64,000 nt of DNA from Lycorma delicatula (GCF_047948215.1 NC_134467.1:39368520-39432519); one strand, 5' to 3'. Positions 23,451 to 36,774 are shown, counted from the first letter of the stretch. Translations and numbers: made by a program. Notes: generated from the letters alone by a model not told the origin.

Positions 23451-23530
23451 AAAAACTGATTTAGATAAAATGAAGCGGCTTCTTCACCAATATGCCCTTC
23501 AAATGGAAGAGAGACGCTAGGGCGTCAGAC
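23451..23530 (-). other. Probable non-coding exon 1 / 5'UTR of enolase
   Basis: On the minus strand a strong donor (gtaagt) follows position 23451. Upstream is a less AT-biased stretch with a pyrimidine run (TCTCTCTTCC), a plausible 5'UTR of a highly expressed gene. Exon 2 begins with an acceptor in untranslated sequence, so an upstream exon must exist. This is the best candidate I see within 7 kb. The 5' boundary is a guess, and no TATA box can be assigned. Confidence 0.35.
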
Positions 23531-23534
23531 CACG

Positions 23535-24379
23535 TTACTATGTCCTAAACCGATTAAGTACACATCACGCTATCTTACATTTATTTAAGGAATTACCTCA
23601 AGAAATGTAGTTTTAATAAAATGTAAGAGATAGCGGAACAAACGTTTTTGTAGATCATGCTTTTGAATAGCATGATCATGAATTTAATTTTCAATGTAAC
23701 TACTACTCCTTTCTGTTCTTTCATACAATTAAATCAACATATTTATTTGTTACATATTCCAGTTTTATATATAGTCTTGGTTGGTTCCTTCTAAAAGGAT
23801 ATTATACCAATTTATGTGGTTTGTCCTTTGCAAGATTCTATCAAAAGTTAATTTCTCATAGTTTTAAGTATTTATGTCTTATAATAATGAGTGAATACAA
23901 TTAGAATTCTATTTAGGATAATTCAAAATATTTAAACTACTTGTTAGAACACATCTTGAAATGACTGATCAAATAAACTCAAAATTTTACCTAAAATAGA
24001 AGATAAATATTGTTATGTAAAGGTATACAGATAATTCCCTATTCTTTTGTTCAGTCAAATGACAATCCATAACATTGGATTAAAAAATTGGCAACAAAAA
24101 TTAATACCATAACTGAGTAGAATCTGATTGTTTAGGCAAAACATCACTAACATTAATTATAATGATTTATTTAATGATGAATGAAATTTATAAGAAATGA
24201 AGGCAAGAATTATATTATCAAGAATCTTTTGGAATAAAAATACTGCAGTAGGAGGTAAATAAAGAGTATAAAACACCACACTGGTGGTAATAAGAACAAA
24301 GAGTAACACTAATACTGTCAAAGACCTTGTCCTTGTTTACAATTAATCCAGTAAATTTTTTGATTTTATAATTTTAATG
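23535..24379. other. Region upstream of enolase, no further gene seen
   Basis: AT-rich. Would contain the enolase promoter if exon 1 is correctly placed. No promoter motif can be assigned with confidence. Confidence 0.35.
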
Positions 24380-25670
24380 CAAGGGTTATTTTTTTCCAAG
24401 GTCTGATCGGTCACAAAATTAAAACCACAGTGAAAATAAAAAAAATTTTTATTTGTAAACAAGTACTTTCATAGTTACACTATTTCTCTACATAGTCGCC
24501 ATTCCGATTTAGACATCTGTCGTAGCGTGGTACCAACTTTCCAATACCCTCATCATCGAACGGAGCCACCTGTGTTTTCAGCCATGTTTCTACACTGGTC
24601 TGCAGCTCGATGTCTGTGCCAAAATGTTGTCCTCCTAGCCAGCGTTTCATGTGAGCAAAGAGGTGAAAATCGGATGGAGCCAAGTCCGGGATGTATGGTG
24701 GGTGATCAAACATTTCCCAACAAAAACGCTGCAGGAGCTTCTTTGTTACAGCTGCAATGTGCGGCCGAGCATTGTCATGGAGAAAGACAATACCTGATGA
24801 CACAACATTCCTCTCCACTTACTCTGTATTGCCCTTCATAGTCATTGAGTCACACAGTTTGAGGCTGCAGTAACGGTTGTGCCACGTTCCATGAATTCCA
24901 CCAAGAGAACTCTATTCCGGTCCCAGAACACAGTAGCCATACACTTTCTGTTCGCTTGAACTTCTTTGGTTTACTGGGAGAATGAGAATGCATCCACTGT
25001 TTGGATTGTTCTTTTGTTTCTTCAGTTTCGAAATGGACCCGTGTCTCAGCCCCTGTGACAACTTTGTTCAAAAAAATCGTCTCCATTGTGGTAGCGCTGG
25101 AGAAACATTAGGGAGGCATCCATTCTTCATTGTTTGGTGATGGTCAGACAGCATCTTGGGAACCCATCTCACACACAGTTTGCGGTACTGAAGTCTCTCA
25201 CCTTGAAATTTCAAGTAACCAAATCACTCAATACAGAAATTGTGAACCCGACGATTTTCTCGATTTGCCTCATCCACTCGCTCAACAAGATCATTGGTCG
25301 ACACTTGCTTCCTTCCCTGACCACCTTGCATCATTAACACCTGCACATCCAGTTTTAAAGTTCGTACACCATTGTCGCACTTTGCTGTCACTCATTGAAG
25401 TTTCACCATACAATACTTATACGTCGATGAATTTCAGCTGCATTACACCCCTCAGCCCGAAGAAGTCGAATTACCGCATGCACTTCACACTTGGCAGGAG
25501 AAGCTATTGCTGTAGAGTTTACGTGCTAGCTGCGTGTTGAAATGAAGTGACACGGCATGATTGAAGGCCATACTAGAGACGCTGCACAACACATATGCAC
25601 AAAGGTTCATCCAATTTTTGCACGGGTTTTTATTTCATGACTGATCGGACCTTGAAAAAAAAAACCCTCG
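24380..25670 (-). mobile_element. Full-length mariner (1291 bp) with dead transposase
   Basis: Inverted repeats at both ends (AAGGTCYGATCRGTCA cores). TA follows the right end; the left flank reads TG, probably a decayed TA. On the minus strand the transposase spans about 25500-24480. The N-terminal part shows MSDSKVRQW and LQYRKLCVRWVPKML. The middle (25086-24850) reads VVTGAETRVHFETEETKEQ and HSPSKPKKFKRTESVW. The C-terminal 112 codons (24818-24480) contain FLHDNARPH and PDLAPSDFH, with 34 residues between the two Asp, which is the mariner D34D signature, and end RCLNRNGDYVEK. The first catalytic Asp (GDETW in the 4.8-kb copy) is Ala here (GAETR), and stops and frameshifts are present. Confidence 0.92.
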
Positions 25671-25674
25671 TACT

Positions 25675-27510
25675 ATTATTGGTTGGGAATCCTATTTATG
25701 TGTTCAGCAATATTATGTCTACCTGAAAACCGCAAATATAGGTAAGTTTGTCAAAGTTACATGTTTACAATTAATATAAGATGTACACAACAAACACTGT
25801 ACACAATCATTACATTACTTAGTTATATATATGAATAAAAAATTCTTGTTGGAGAGTACGCTATTTATTTAAAAGGAAAATATATCTGCCAAGATATATT
25901 AAAAATCATAAAATTGACTTTTTATTAAAAAACTAAGTGACTTTTTTTTTCTAAACCTAAGGATAAAAGTATACTGTGGATGGAATGAGTGGAAAATAAT
26001 TTATAATGCAAAGATTCTTGTGCAAAGGAAAAAAGAGCACTTGAAAAAAATTAACAAGAAAAATGGATATGCTTTGAGAAGATATATGGAAAAGAATAAT
26101 AGCAGAAAACAATACTGATGTGGTCCTTTAGAAGGCTTTGAAATAGAAATAATTTACTTATGTTTTATGTTATGATTCTTCAGAGGCTGTTTTTATTAGT
26201 CAGGATTCTCAATTTAGATAAACAAATTTTAGATAAATTCTCAATTTAACACAATAAAACAGAGTGAAAGAGCTAGCTCAGGAACAAGGCTCAGATATAG
26301 TAAAGGAATTAACTTTTACCTTGAAATAAAGAGAACCAAATTTAAGCTAAAACAATTTTCAAAGATTAGTTTTGAAGATTAATTTTCTAACAGATGGATT
26401 CATTCTGGCAGATTTTATTAAATTTTTTTGTAATTAAGCCAACTGTAGACCATTCAAGTATTTCTTCTATTTTTCTTTTTTTTTGTTCGTATTCTTTCTT
26501 CATTTGTTGTAGGCACCTGTTCTGTGTATATGCCCATGATTTTCACTTCTTTCTTCACAGTTCTCCATTTTTAACCTGTATCGTCCTGTTTTCTTGAGGC
26601 ATAGAAAACAGAAGTGTAAATGAGGGGAGTCTGCTGAACCCTTGTCTTAATTCTATTTTAATTTCAAAGGGAGCACTTATTTCCTGATGTACCTGTCCTG
26701 GAGTAAATTCAGACATTTTAAAAATAGCTTTTTCTAGGCAATTGCAACTCTACCCACATGCTAAAAATAAATGAATTATTTTATTTAAATATTAAAAAGA
26801 ATATTGCATTTTATGTAAAAGTAAGCTTTTAGAAATATGATTTAACAATATGGAAAAATGTTTACATAAATACATCTTGATAAGATGTATAAAATAAGTT
26901 AATTAGCAATAAATAAGTTATTACAATAAAAAATTGTTATTTTAAAATTATAAACAATTAGATGTAAATAAATGGAATATTTTTTTTTTTTAATTGTAAT
27001 TTTAAATACTAGGTTTTTAATTTCACATCATTAGTAAAATTCCTTTAACCCAATTGACGTAAATTTAAACAATATTAATTATTACAAAACAATATACTAA
27101 CCAATGACGATTATTAAAATATAAACAAGGAAATAATTTTTCCGTTAATTATTTTCATTAATTAACTGTTTTTAATCAAAATAAAAAGATAATATTTTTA
27201 TTTTTTTTTGTTGATGACAACCTATTTTTCAATAACATCAAACATAAAAAAGATACACCATACAAAACAAGAAAAAGTTTGTCATTTTTAGGCAACTACT
27301 CAACCAATAGAGCAGTAAGTAATACAGTAATAAATTTTGCCATTATTTTTCAGTTTTCAGGATGGTAGCCATTTTAATGGTATGATTGGATTATGTTCAT
27401 TGCCGATGTTCAATTTTATTACAGCTAGACTAGACTGTTGATCAAATCTTATTTGGAGACATTTTCTACAAAAGTCTTACTGATCTCTTTGAAAGTAGCT
27501 TTAAAGATGA
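25675..27510. other. AT-rich region without a recognised gene
   Basis: A minus-strand stretch near 26400-26590 reads VKKEVKIMGIYTEQVPT and NEERIRTKKK in one frame and may be a very old LINE remnant, but this is not strong enough to call. Confidence 0.3.
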
Positions 27511-27513
27511 GAA

Positions 27514-27670
27514 AGCCAACCACCAAAGAATGCCGGTATCCACAATCTAGTATTCAAATCCATATAAAAGTTAACTGCTTTTAATATAGGACCTGAATGC
27601 TGGAACTCTCGACTTCTAAATCAGCTGATTTGGGAATATGCATTCACCACTAAGACCAACTTGGTGGATT
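27514..27670 (-). mobile_element. tRNA-derived SINE (family S), copy 3, 3'-truncated
   Basis: Minus orientation: head complement near 27600-27670 (CAGCTGATTT palindrome kept), body to GGTGTTCTTTGG-like sequence near 27520. The poly-purine tail is absent. More diverged than copies 1 and 2. Confidence 0.8.
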
Positions 27671-28080
27671 AACAAAAAAAACCTAAGTTACTTATTAGTT
27701 AAATTTAAAAAAAACAATGTAGCTTAGTACTATTTTGCATGCTATCAAATATATCTGAAATTCTTTATCAAGTATGTTATCCATGTGATAACATGGAAAC
27801 ATCCAAACATTATCCATGTGATGTGGAGCATTCTCGAACAAACTATAAATGACAACCTATTATTGTTGTAGGACAAACTCTGCTTTTTTTGAATGGCAGA
27901 GGACCGTGAGTTATGATGGGATATTAATCAGATCATTAGCCCTCAGACATGAGAGGAGGGATCACACTGATGATAAATGGTCAGTCTACACAAGAATGGT
28001 CAATTATTCTTCTTTTTAAGTTGCTTTTTGATTGAAATGTTTTGTGAGAACATCTGAATCATAAATCCGTTTGATGGTTG

Positions 28081-28190
28081 CCAATCTCCATGTCCTGACC
28101 TTTCATCTGGAGGTCCTGAGTTCTGTCAGGCATGGTATTTTTTAAATGCCACAAAATTTAAATTTCTTATTCCCTTGCACATTCCTCATT
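28081..28190 (+). mobile_element. Second tRNA-derived SINE family (family T), copy 1, A box deleted
   Basis: ATCTCCATG, then CTTTCATCTGGAGGTCCTGAG and TCAGGCATGGTATTTTT, followed by ATGCCACAAAATTT. It matches the copies at 49.7 and 54.1 kb but lacks the GTGGTAGCGTC A-box segment. Confidence 0.65.
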
Positions 28191-28379
28191 CCCATTTCAT
28201 ATTGCACTTTCTCAATTTTTAGTCGTAATTTGGGGAGAAGAAAACAGATCAAGTAGATAAAAGTCTGTAGATAAAGGACCTTGTAAATTATAACATAAGA
28301 AATATTGGTTCCCAGCCACAGGTGACTCGAAAAGAAAGGACAATTTTCTTGCAATCAAATTTTTATAGGTTAAGTTGTT

Positions 28380-30300
28380 GTCCTTAGCGAAAGAACAATT
28401 TTTCAGTTTTTTTCAAAAACCAGTACTGGAAAGGCATTCCAGCAACAGTGCACTCATGATTGAAAAAATTTTCTTATGTAAATATTCATTTTGTATATAA
28501 AAAAAAAATAGGCTAAAAAATGATGTACTAGATGACAAAATTGAGATTTTGTTAATATTTTGAAACCAAGGCTTAAGAAGAAAGAAATCCGGTTATAAAA
28601 CTAAGTAGTTTCTTATGTAAAAAAACAATATCATACATGATAGCAGTCTTACTATACGAAAAAATGGCGTAGTTAATATTGTTAAGTTAAATAGTTTTTA
28701 ATTGGAATAAAGTTTTATTGATGAGGAATGTTATGTCATACATTCACAAACAACGTCATAAAAATAAATTAGTAGAACGCTACCATCTGCACGTATCCAC
28801 CTAGTAGACGGAATAGAAAGTTGGCTTAGGTCATGGCTTTACTTCAACAAGCCAACTTATATTTGGCTTAACATTCAAATAAATGAATCCAAAACAGCGA
28901 TTCATTTGTTACTATAATTGTATATACGTAATACTTTTTTTTTTTATATAATTTTATTATAAAATACTTAAATGTATCGAAACAAATATTTCCATGTCTT
29001 TACGCACGTATGTAAAGAATTTGCAAGTTAAAAAATATCAGTTATCCGGTTGTAAGTTCAAAAGTCTATAAAATAGCAAGCAAATGATATGAAACAAAAC
29101 AAAATTATTTTTTTATCTTTTTGGTAATAATAAGGCCTATGCATCCATAAAAAAAAGAGAAATTGATAAAGGGTATTATTTAGATCGAAAGCTTACTAAG
29201 TACCTGTGTTCGTGCTGGGAATTGCCGTTATTACTACTTTCGTTATATTACTGAAGCATTTAGTAGTTAAGGACGCATAGAAAGATTTTATCAATTTCAA
29301 TTGTGCTGATTATTATAGAATTGTCCTATTCGCGCGACTGCTGTCCCCAAAAATTTGCTAACTTAGCAAGGGGGTCCCTTTCAGACAAAGTATTGTAATT
29401 TCTTCAGAAAAATACATAAAAACCTAATATTTTACTTATAAAATAAGTAATCAGGGTTTAATTACTTAAGTAATTAAGTTTTGCTTTCTCTAAAGATTTG
29501 GCATTGCGTATTAACTTAGTTTCATTTTATTCCACCAGATATGTTAATGTATTAATTTAATACGATATCCCGACAGATGTCGCATAACTTGTGTTTTAAA
29601 AATATTTTTTATAGGTTACAACAAAATAACCTACGATGTCAAGGTCAAAAAACTTATGAATAGAATTTTGTAAATGAATTTACACACTAATAGTTTATAC
29701 GCATGTTAAATAATGACAATAATATTTATGGTTTTCTTTAGTTACATAATACATTAAAAAGTATTGCATTTATTAACTGCGTGTTTACAATTATATGCGG
29801 CTTATTTGATAAAAAGGCTTATCGATGATTGGTGACATTTTATTTTATTATTCCCAGTATATATTGCATATTATTTTTATGAAAAATTACGTAATTTCTA
29901 GTATATTTCTTTTTATGATATAAAAATTGGTTATCGATTCTATAGAATTTTACGCACTTACCATTCAAATTTAGTTAAAAGGATATTTTTTAAAAGACCG
30001 CTTTATTTATTGATAAAATATTCCCAGACACCACCCTAGGCCATGGCACAATATAAAAAATTGTTGCGCGTGCCACGGAAAATTTTTCGTTACGACGCAC
30101 TCGCTATTTCGCATCCAGAAACTTACTGATTAGCGAGTTGAAACTTCGATGCGTTTCGAAATTTGAAATTGAAACTTTGAAATCAAAATCAACAACTTCA
30201 CATTCGCTAATACAGCATAACTAAATCTCAATTAAATAAACAGTTTTGGAGATTTTCCAAACGCAAAAGTTTATACGTAGGCGTAATATAACTTGTTTTT
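28380..30300. other. AT-rich region without a recognised gene
   Basis: Contains two short hairpins near 28830-28905 (AAGTTGGCTT and AAATGAATC with complements). No coding evidence. Confidence 0.4.
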
Positions 30301-30307
30301 TACCCCC

Positions 30308-31012
30308 TTTTTTTGTCTTCATTTGACTGGTTTGATGCAGCTCTCCAAGATCTATCTAGTGCCAGTCGTTTCGGTGTACCTCTACATCCTACCCTAACAA
30401 TTTGTTTTAAATATTCTAAATGTTGCCTGCCTGCCCAATTTTTCCCTTCTACCTATTCCAGGATGCCTTAAACTATAATTTAACTAATGCTTCTTTTTTC
30501 ATAGATTTGCCGCAACACCTCTTCATTTGTCACTTTATCCACCCATCTGATTTTTAATCCAACCATCTGATTTAACATTCTCCTACAACACCACATTTCG
30601 AAAAATTCTAATCTTTTCTTCTCAGGTACTCTGATCGTCCAAGTTTCACTTTAATATAAAGCTACGCTCCTAATACATATTTTCAAAAATGTTTTCTAAC
30701 GTTTTTGGAAGTATGTTTGGAGCATAGCTTTATATATGTACGTTTTCCTGACGTTTAAATTAATTTTTATTTCTGACTGAAAGCTCGTTTCGCCTGTGCT
30801 AATCTGCATTTTATATCGCTCTCTCTTCGTCTAATTCTACTTCCCAAATAACAAAATTCTTCTACCTCCATAATCTTTCACCTACATTTCATTACTTTCG
30901 TTTTGTTCTTGTTTATTTTCATGCCACAGTTCTTGCGTAGGATTTCATCCATGATTCATTGTTTCTTCTACATTCAGAATTACTATATCAGCAAATCGTA
31001 GCATCTTTTTCT
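30308..31012 (-). mobile_element. LINE fragment (family L), minus strand, 5'-truncated, degraded
   Basis: The poly(T) at 30308-30314 is the LINE poly(A) tail read in reverse, followed by the family 3' end (GACTGGTTTGATGCAGCTC is the complement of the SWRAASNQS coding end). The fragment covers the C-terminal part of the RT protein back to the FADD region near 30985-31005. Multiple indels. It is the only minus-strand copy of this family in the window. Confidence 0.85.
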
Positions 31013-31019
31013 ATAGTCG

Positions 31020-32200
31020 GAAATGGGGAAAATTTGCAATCGTTCGAATTTTTTTTACTTTTCTTCTCTTTTTAAAAAGGTCACAATATTTTATACACCT
31101 TTATTGTTAAATAAAGGTTTATTTTTCTGTACAAACATTTCGTTGTAATCACTTTTGTGTAGCTTTATTGTAGGCTAATTTGTGAAATTTCGTTTTCCTC
31201 GAAGTTTGATTTGTTTCTTTTAAAAGTTACGGTGCGTGGCAGATCCAACTAATACACAGCTACTGCGCACCACTCTTAATTACTCTTCCACCTGCTTCCA
31301 GGTGACTAAAAAATATTTTAAAAGAAATTGACCGCGATGATGGGAAACAAGTCTTTCACAGGCGAATCCACGAAGGGAATGCTAGTTTATTGTAAAATAG
31401 AAAATGGGATGAGTTTAAATTTATGACTGGATGAGTTTTATGACAGTCATAAAATGTATTGAAAATGATATAGTGTATGGTCCTATTTTTTTTTTTTTTG
31501 CTTTATATCTTTTTCAGATATAAAACAGGTAGTATTCTCAACCCCTCATTTTATTGAGCCATTCATTCTTTTCCTCTTAGCTGGCCAGACGACCTGGAAG
31601 GTCGAACGGTCCTGTTTGAACAAAAAATATTCTCGAACATCGCATGATGAATAGCATTTTCACCGTCGAACAGACACCAATATTATTCTCGAATTAATAA
31701 GAAACCATAACATTACTTTTTATAGATGCATGGAATATCGTGTGAACTCCATTTGGTTTATATTACATAGCAATTTTACATAATAAATGGATGTTACAAT
31801 TCTTAAAGTTCAGTTAAAAGCCTCATTTTCGACATCCTATCAACCCTATGGTTCCTCAAAGGTGACCGACCTGCAGAAAGGTTAGTCAATAAAATTAAAT
31901 ACTCGTTAAAATTAAGCTTAATTTTCTAAAAATTTTCTTCCATGAATCTATTATAATATAAATGTTGTAAATATAATGGTTGATCAAGTTAATGACAAAA
32001 ATGAAAAACAAAATTATTTTAATATAACACATAATTGTATCACGCCACCAATATCACGTTATGAAAAAGGAGATGTACATAATTAGCAAATGTTTAGCAG
32101 ATGGTATGTGTCTTTTTTATTGGTGGGAGTTTTGAGAGGAAGAACAAACAAGGAAATTACGATTTATGAGAACACATTCTTTTTTATGATTAGCAAAGTG
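31020..32200. other. Non-coding, no feature recognised
   Basis: AT-rich with a few short palindromes. No conserved frame. Confidence 0.4.
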
Positions 32201-32201
32201 G

Positions 32202-32203
<2 letters not shown>

Positions 32204-32256
<53 letters not shown>
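32204..32256. repeat. (CA)n microsatellite
   Basis: About 26 CA units. Confidence 0.98.
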
Positions 32257-32258
<2 letters not shown>

Positions 32259-32259
32259 A

Positions 32260-33280
32260 GAGGAGTGCGAAAGAAAGATGTGTGGTGTAACGATATGAAT
32301 GTATGTGCGCGCGCGTTCTAGTGCGTACACATGAAATTAGTGAGGTCACGTTTTTCTAACATTCAAGGAACTTCGCAAATTACGACTTAAAATATATTTT
32401 TATGACGTTTTGTCTATTTTGCAATTCATTCACAGTTCACGCAGTTCATTCATAGTTCATTTAGTTCGAGTCGTTTAGTTTTAGTATGTACAAGATGTAA
32501 CCTAATTATTATTAATTAAAATAACTGTGTCATTTTACTTAATATCATCATATACACATATATATTTATATTTTATATTATTCATCCTATTTATTTATTA
32601 TATAATTTTAATAGATTTTAAGCAAAAAACTTTTTCACATTTATAAAACTAATGAAATAAAAACAAGAATTAAAGCAACCCTTGAATTTCCAAACCATTT
32701 TTTATTAATTTTTTTTCTAATTTTATTTTTGTGTAAGAAATCGCTTCTAATAATTTCAGCGACATAATTCAACTGAAATAAAGAGTAAAGTTATTATTGT
32801 GCGTTAAACATCGCGTATGAGAAAGAATCTTATATATTTTGTCGTAAAGGGACCAAACATTTTGGGTACTATTTTTTATCCATTTTTTTGGTTTTGTGGA
32901 TGCCTAAGGCCAAAAGTAAAATTCTAGCCGAAATTCTAGTTTTATGTATACGGAATGAATTTATGATAATTTATTATTTTTTTATTATTATATAATGAAT
33001 TAAGCACAACTGTTTAAAAATTACTCGATCCAGGTGTAATTTAATGTTAACATTATTGGGATTACTCGGATAACAGATTTCAGCTATTTCCCAAATTTTT
33101 ATTCGTGTTACCATGCGAATAAGGTATTAATGAGATTTTTTAAAGCGTCAGACGAAGGTTTAATCGTTTTTTGGGGCTTAATTACGAACATCCTAACAGA
33201 AAATCAGGAAGCAGTATTCATTTCTGAATTGTTACAATTTTTATAGCCTATGACCTCAGGGAAATCTACTTAAAATACTC
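32260..33280. other. Non-coding, no feature recognised
   Basis: AT-rich sequence between a CA repeat and a LINE relic. Confidence 0.4.
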
Positions 33281-33284
33281 TATA

Positions 33285-33560
33285 AAGAATAAATCCGAAG
33301 CCTAACATCTCCCAAGGCAAGGAGATGCTACAGTCTCAAGATTTCTTTTTGAAATATACACGGAAACTAGAAAATAAACGCTAAAACTAAATTCATAAAT
33401 ACAAACATTCTTGCCTTCACAGACAATATTGCAATTTCCGCAGTAGATAAGGCTAAAATCAAAATTCCTAAACTAAGAGAAAATATGCAAGCAAAATTGG
33501 TCTTTTTACTGGTTGTTACAAAAAACTGTTTTTTCCACCGAATTATTTAAAAACAAATCC
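33285..33560 (+). mobile_element. Very degraded LINE reverse-transcriptase relic
   Basis: Broken frames show PRQGDATVSRFLFEIYTETRK near 33310-33375 and NILAFTDNIAISAVDKAKIK near 33400-33460, resembling the RT blocks QGD..SPLLFN and FADD. It is unlike family L and closer to the relic at 2-3.9 kb. Confidence 0.5.
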
Positions 33561-33566
33561 CTTTTG

Positions 33567-34240
33567 GGATGCCGGAAGGTAGGAGTAGATTTCACCGGTG
33601 CTAAGTAGAGGACAAAAACCCACCGGGTTGGTCTAATGGTGAACACGTCTTCCCAAATCAAATCAGCTGATTTGGAAGTCGAGAGTTCCAGCGTTCAAGT
33701 CCTAAAGGCAGTTTTACTTTTATACTGATTTGAATACTAGATCGTGGGTACCGGGTGTTCTTTGATGTTTGGGTTTCAATTAACCACACATCTAAGAAAT
33801 GGTCGACCTGAGACTATACAAGACTACACACACCCATGCATAGCCTCCGGGAATGATTCCCGGTGGCTTAACAGGAAATTTCCACCTTAAAGTTAAGAAA
33901 AACTTTAAATTTACTAAATACGACAATGGTTGTATATGAAAAAAAATTGCGTACAAACCCTATCATACAATTCCAGCAACATTTTTGTCATCCCTTGCCG
34001 TAAGGGTTGGTTACATCAAAAATGTTTCTGACAGATTCGATACTGTGCCAATTAAGGAAAATATGAACAGATTTTTTCCACCCTCTGTGCCAATGGTTGG
34101 TGAGAAAAAAATAAATTTGTTTGAAGTTCCAAAAAACGGAACATTCGATTTTGAAAAATCTTCCAATTCTAGCAAAATTTTTGTCATCAAAAATTTTTGG
34201 TCATATCAAAAATTGTTTCAGAAAAATCTTTTAGGTAATG
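33567..34240 (+). repeat. Dispersed repeat (family E), copy 1, interrupted by a SINE
   Basis: Shares GATTTCACCGGTGCTAAG, then AAATTTCCA.CTTAAAGTTAAG and CAAATGGTTG.ATATGAAAAA with 39915-40417. Downstream are modules built around TTGCCGTAAGGGTTGGT and ATCAAAAATTGTTTC. A SINE sits at 33619-33877. No coding capacity is recognised. Confidence 0.7.
33619..33877 (+). mobile_element. tRNA-derived SINE (family S), copy 4, near full-length
   Basis: Head CCCACCGGGTTGGTCTAATGG, B-box GTTCAAGTCC, body GGTGTTCTTTG and AATTAACCACACATCT, 3' end GGCTTAACAGGAA. Boundaries are set by comparison with the uninterrupted repeat at 39.95 kb. Confidence 0.88.
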
Positions 34241-34244
34241 TTTA

Positions 34245-36550
34245 GAGAACTAACGGACCACTAACAGATTTGATACTGTGCCTTATTAAGGGCACTTTTT
34301 TTTTGTCTTCGAAACCCCATTTTTCTATCATGAGCCATTGGTGATATCGAAAAACGTATGGCCGTTATCTAATTAAGGAAGTTACAGCAATAATTTTTTT
34401 TCCATCCATCCCGATGGATGGAAAGCTCTCCCATTTCCATCCCGATGGTCCGATTTTCCCCATTAACGAACTCGACCTAGATTTTGGTTCGTTATATTTT
34501 TTGTATAAATTTGAAAGTGGGGGGAAAATTACGGCAATTATCGTATTCACAATTAAATGAAACTTGTGAGGGTAACGGTGCTTTTGGTGTTTGGGGGAAT
34601 GTGAAACGCCAAGATATGTCGAAATTTTCCGGAAGTCGAATATCATTGTACCAATTTTCTTTTCGTTCCGCCGATTATTAAACAAAATTCTTATAAGCAT
34701 AATTCTTTATCGGTTCCTTTCTTACAGTGGAATGAAGAATACGATTTAGTGATTTTTATCCGATTTAGTTTGTATTTATTGTTATTTTATTCTTTATTTC
34801 TTGTTTCATGATTTAGGAAAAGTTTTCGTTAATTTACACATAAAATAAAATTAATTTTAAATTGTTTATAAAAGATTTTGTTTATTATAAACAATTTATA
34901 TTTTTTAAATATTGATTTACACGTCTATATCAGAGGCACAAATAAGTGACAATAATATAATATGTATTGTAATATTATATATTAGAAATATATATATATA
35001 AGAAATACAATGATGACCGAGTTAAAAGTCTGCGTTACGTTACGTTACACACATTCGTGTACTGTGTGTATACATACATTTACATTTGTGTGTTTGTGTA
35101 ATTATAATTAAGTGTAAAGCAAGCATTATATATACATATATATACAAAATATGAATAAGAGTGGGGTTAACGTCCTACGAACTTGAATTGAAGGTCGGAT
35201 GACGTCATATTTCATTCAAACGAATGAATGAAATCGGGAGTAGGGGAAAAGTTTGATGTGGCAGTTTAGGTCACAGCGTAATAATATCCCCCCCACCAAA
35301 TTACTCATTCCTTTTTAACTCGCTATTGACAGATTCCTTTCTTTTATAAAAGCATAGTATAAATTAATACCCTAAAAATACTGCCATATCAGTAGTATTA
35401 TTTTGTCATTAATTTACAATCAAATTTTTTTTTTAAATTTGGAGAGACAAAAATAATTTTAACGGTATGTTAAAGATCAGCGTACATCAGAAGTAATTCT
35501 TTATCAATGACGTTAAAGACGACATTTTATATTTTTAAAAAAATATCAAAATTCTATTATTTGTCATTTCTGACGTACTTTGTTATACATAATAATTTGA
35601 CACCTGTAACAATTCCAGTTTGTGGGAATGTACGAGAGTATACATGCCAACCTAATATTAGTTTTAGGTCACCAAAGTGCTATTATTCATTCTCAGTTTC
35701 ACTGTTTACCACAGCGGATTGGATGTATAATTGACATCATCATTACTCTTTGAGAAAGTAACTACTATTTCTTCTATTCAGTACCTCGCAGTTGGGTTGA
35801 CCTCCGTTATTCTCCCAGCTCCCATCTATTATGGCAGATTATTTCTGGCAAAAAATTTCATTAGCGTTTCGGGAAAATGTGAAATGTTTTACTTAAAATT
35901 AAATTTAAGAATACTAGAAATATTTCAAAAAATTAATTCCACCTGTCAATCCATAAACATCAGTAAAAAGTACCCAAGTTGATACTTTTTTTTTTTTATC
36001 ACAAGTTAATAAAACGAGTTTTCGTAAAATCATTTTAGTGTTTAGGCACATTTTTTCCTTGTCTTTGTTTAAGAAAATTGTCAAATTTGGGGATCAGACA
36101 ATCCAAATAAAATTGAAAAACTTCCTATGACACCGTTGGGACATTTCTTTGGAAAATGAAATAATTAAAGATAAAATTAGACTTTAATATTCCCAGCAAG
36201 AGTAAAACATATCATGTACAGTAAAAGTATGAACCATGTCGAATAAAAAATTGTGTTTTATAGAAAAATTAAAATGTCTGCTCATTTTGAGAAGATCATT
36301 TACATGAAAACAAATTAATGCGTTATAAACCATAAAAATTCTCATATCTATCCGATTTACGGCGCCCTCCCAGAAGTGGATCAATGGTTCAAATTACATA
36401 TGCCCGCCCGCTTATCAAAAATTATTGTTGTACCCGGTGTACTATAATCGACAATAACGATATCTACTGCGAATATGAAAGGTCACCAGTTTCCCAACAT
36501 CCTTGCATCTGATTGACTTTCCAAAATTCCCTTTTAGTTATTTTTTATTT
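34245..36550. other. Non-coding, no gene recognised
   Basis: Includes a short CCATCC/GGATGG palindrome near 34400 and AT-rich sequence. Several open frames of 65-110 codons exist but none shows a recognisable domain. Confidence 0.35.
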
Positions 36551-36553
36551 CAA

Positions 36554-36554
<1 letters not shown>

Positions 36555-36615
<61 letters not shown>

Positions 36616-36669
36616 CACACACACACACAATATACACACACTCACACTATATATATGCACACACACACA

Positions 36670-36762
<93 letters not shown>

Positions 36763-36774
36763 ACACACACACAC
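36555..36774. repeat. Long interrupted (CA)n microsatellite
   Basis: Two CA blocks (about 60 and 110 bp) joined by TA-interrupted CA repeats. Overlapping His-Thr repeat frames are artefacts of the repeat. Confidence 0.98.

Noticed and set aside
24527..25540. Plus-strand frames of 67-136 codons
   Set aside because: Antisense of the minus-strand mariner at 24380-25670.
28142..28354. 70-codon minus-strand frame with a hydrophobic stretch
   Set aside because: Overlaps SINE family T sequence and has no recognisable domain or splice context.
33619..33700. tRNA-like sequence with A and B boxes
   Set aside because: Part of a repeated SINE head with a non-tRNA body; no cloverleaf with a proper acceptor stem, so not annotated as a tRNA gene.
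34365..34700. Overlapping 111-codon and 65-codon frames on opposite strands
   Set aside because: No domain, no conservation visible, no splice context; considered chance frames.
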